NCBI GenBank assembly: GCA_022572105.1
Contig: JACZWN010000052.1
Location: 1 to 17,025 of the forward strand
DNA: 17,025 bases
Direction: 5' to 3'
Source: Pseudomonadota bacterium
Lineage (GTDB): Bacteria > Pseudomonadota > Alphaproteobacteria > Kiloniellales > J153
Numbering within the stretch: the first letter of the stretch is position 1; the number at the start of each line of letters is the position of its first letter. Below the pieces are notes generated by a model. The model saw only the letters and a program-made list of their open reading frames with translations, searched no databases and was not told where the DNA came from. Shown here piece by piece: positions 16,512 through 17,025 of the stretch. The position numbers were made by a program, and so were the translations under genes.

Positions 16512-17025
16512 TTGTCCGCGTTGCAACCGGTCCGCGGCACCCGCGACATTATGCCCGAGGAGATGCGCCGCCAGCGGCGGGTCGTGGGCACGGCCCGTGA
16601 CCTGGCCGCGCGCTACGGCTACCTCGAGATGTCGACCCCGATTTTCGAGTTCACCGACGTCTTCCGGCGCCCGCTCGGCGAGACCTCGGACGTGGTCGCC
16701 AAGGAGATGTACAGCTTCACCGACCGCGGCGACGACGAGATCACGCTCAGGCCCGAGGCGACCGCGGCCGTGTGCCGGGCCTTCCTGTCCGAGGGCCTGA
16801 CCCAGCAGGTGCCGTGCAAGTTCTTCTGTCACGGGCCGATGTTCCGCTACGACCGCCCGCAGAAAGGCCGCTGGCGCCAGTTCCATCAGATCAACGTCGA
16901 GCTGATCGGCGTGCCCGAGCCCTTGGGCGACGTCGAGATCATCGCCCTCGGGGTCGACATACTCGACGGGCTGGGCGTGCTCGGCAGGATCACGCTGGAG
17001 CTCAATACCCTCGGCGATCCGGCCA
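16512..17025 (+). CDS. hisS: Histidyl-tRNA synthetase, N-terminal part (cut by window end)
   Basis: The visible 171 residues are the N-terminal half of the class II catalytic core of histidyl-tRNA synthetase, which charges tRNA-His. The start PVRGTRDIMPEEM and FTDVFRRPLGETSDVVAKEMYSF are standard. TLRPEATAAVCRA follows, and motif 2 reads FCHGPMFRYDRPQKGRWRQFHQ. The start codon is TTG at 16512, supported by GGAG 7 nt upstream and by the family's N-terminus beginning directly after it. It is 18 nt downstream of ispG and is probably co-transcribed with it. The rest, including motif 3 and the anticodon domain, lies beyond the window. Confidence 0.97.
   Translation, partial: MSALQPVRGTRDIMPEEMRRQRRVVGTARDLAARYGYLEMSTPIFEFTDVFRRPLGETSDVVAKEMYSFTDRGDDEITLRPEATAAVCRAFLSEGLTQQVPCKFFCHGPMFRYDRPQKGRWRQFHQINVELIGVPEPLGDVEIIALGVDILDGLGVLGRITLELNTLGDPA

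Noticed and set aside
15144..16886. A 580-codon open frame on the minus strand opposite ispG and hisS.
   Set aside because: It is antisense to two well-conserved housekeeping genes. Its translation is low-complexity Gly/Ala/Val/His-rich, as expected from a shadow frame in GC-rich DNA.

Overview
The window is GC-rich (strong G/C at third codon positions) with short intergenic gaps. It looks like an alphaproteobacterium of the Rhodospirillales type or a close relative. The pointers are a class III cyclase of the 'ADVVGYSRLM' subtype, the alpha-E/transglutaminase pair, and an ispG-hisS order. I cannot name a genus from the sequence alone. No tRNA, rRNA, CRISPR array or complete insertion sequence was seen.

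Left part (1-6064, minus strand). First comes a truncated coiled-coil protein with a membrane helix near the window edge. Next is a co-directional block, read from 6064 down to 921: a long fold-type II PLP enzyme, CoA-transferase subunits A and B (8-nt overlap), a luciferase-like (LLM) flavin oxidoreductase, and a class I SAM methyltransferase. Spacings inside the block are -8 to 74 nt, so it is probably one operon. Across a 327-nt divergent promoter region (6065-6391) lies an atypical M19 'dipeptidase' that lacks the usual N-terminal metal ligands. A small ORF is coupled to its end by ATGA. Together these genes look like an undescribed catabolic cluster for an amino-acid-derived or amide-containing acid. 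The substrate cannot be read from the sequence.

Middle (7575-12256). A bacterial member of the plant-type SABATH methyltransferase family converges on the dipeptidase arm. A 642-nt gap follows, holding an apparent alcohol-dehydrogenase remnant and a 10-bp inverted repeat. Then comes the most striking gene of the window: a class III nucleotide cyclase fused through one membrane helix to a cytochrome P460-type c-heme domain. It has CxxCH and a lysine that lines up with the heme-crosslinking Lys70 of Nitrosomonas P460. It reads as a transmembrane heme-sensor cyclase. A RhlE-type DEAD-box helicase follows, with a recognisable sigma70-type promoter and a long, hairpin-rich leader.

Right part (12253-17025, plus strand). 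A 158-bp MITE-like element with 34-bp terminal inverted repeats abuts the helicase stop codon. It is followed by an orphan DUF1989 gene, an alpha-E gene broken by a +1 frameshift, and a transglutaminase-like protease normally paired with alpha-E. The window ends with the housekeeping pair ispG and hisS, the latter cut by the window end.
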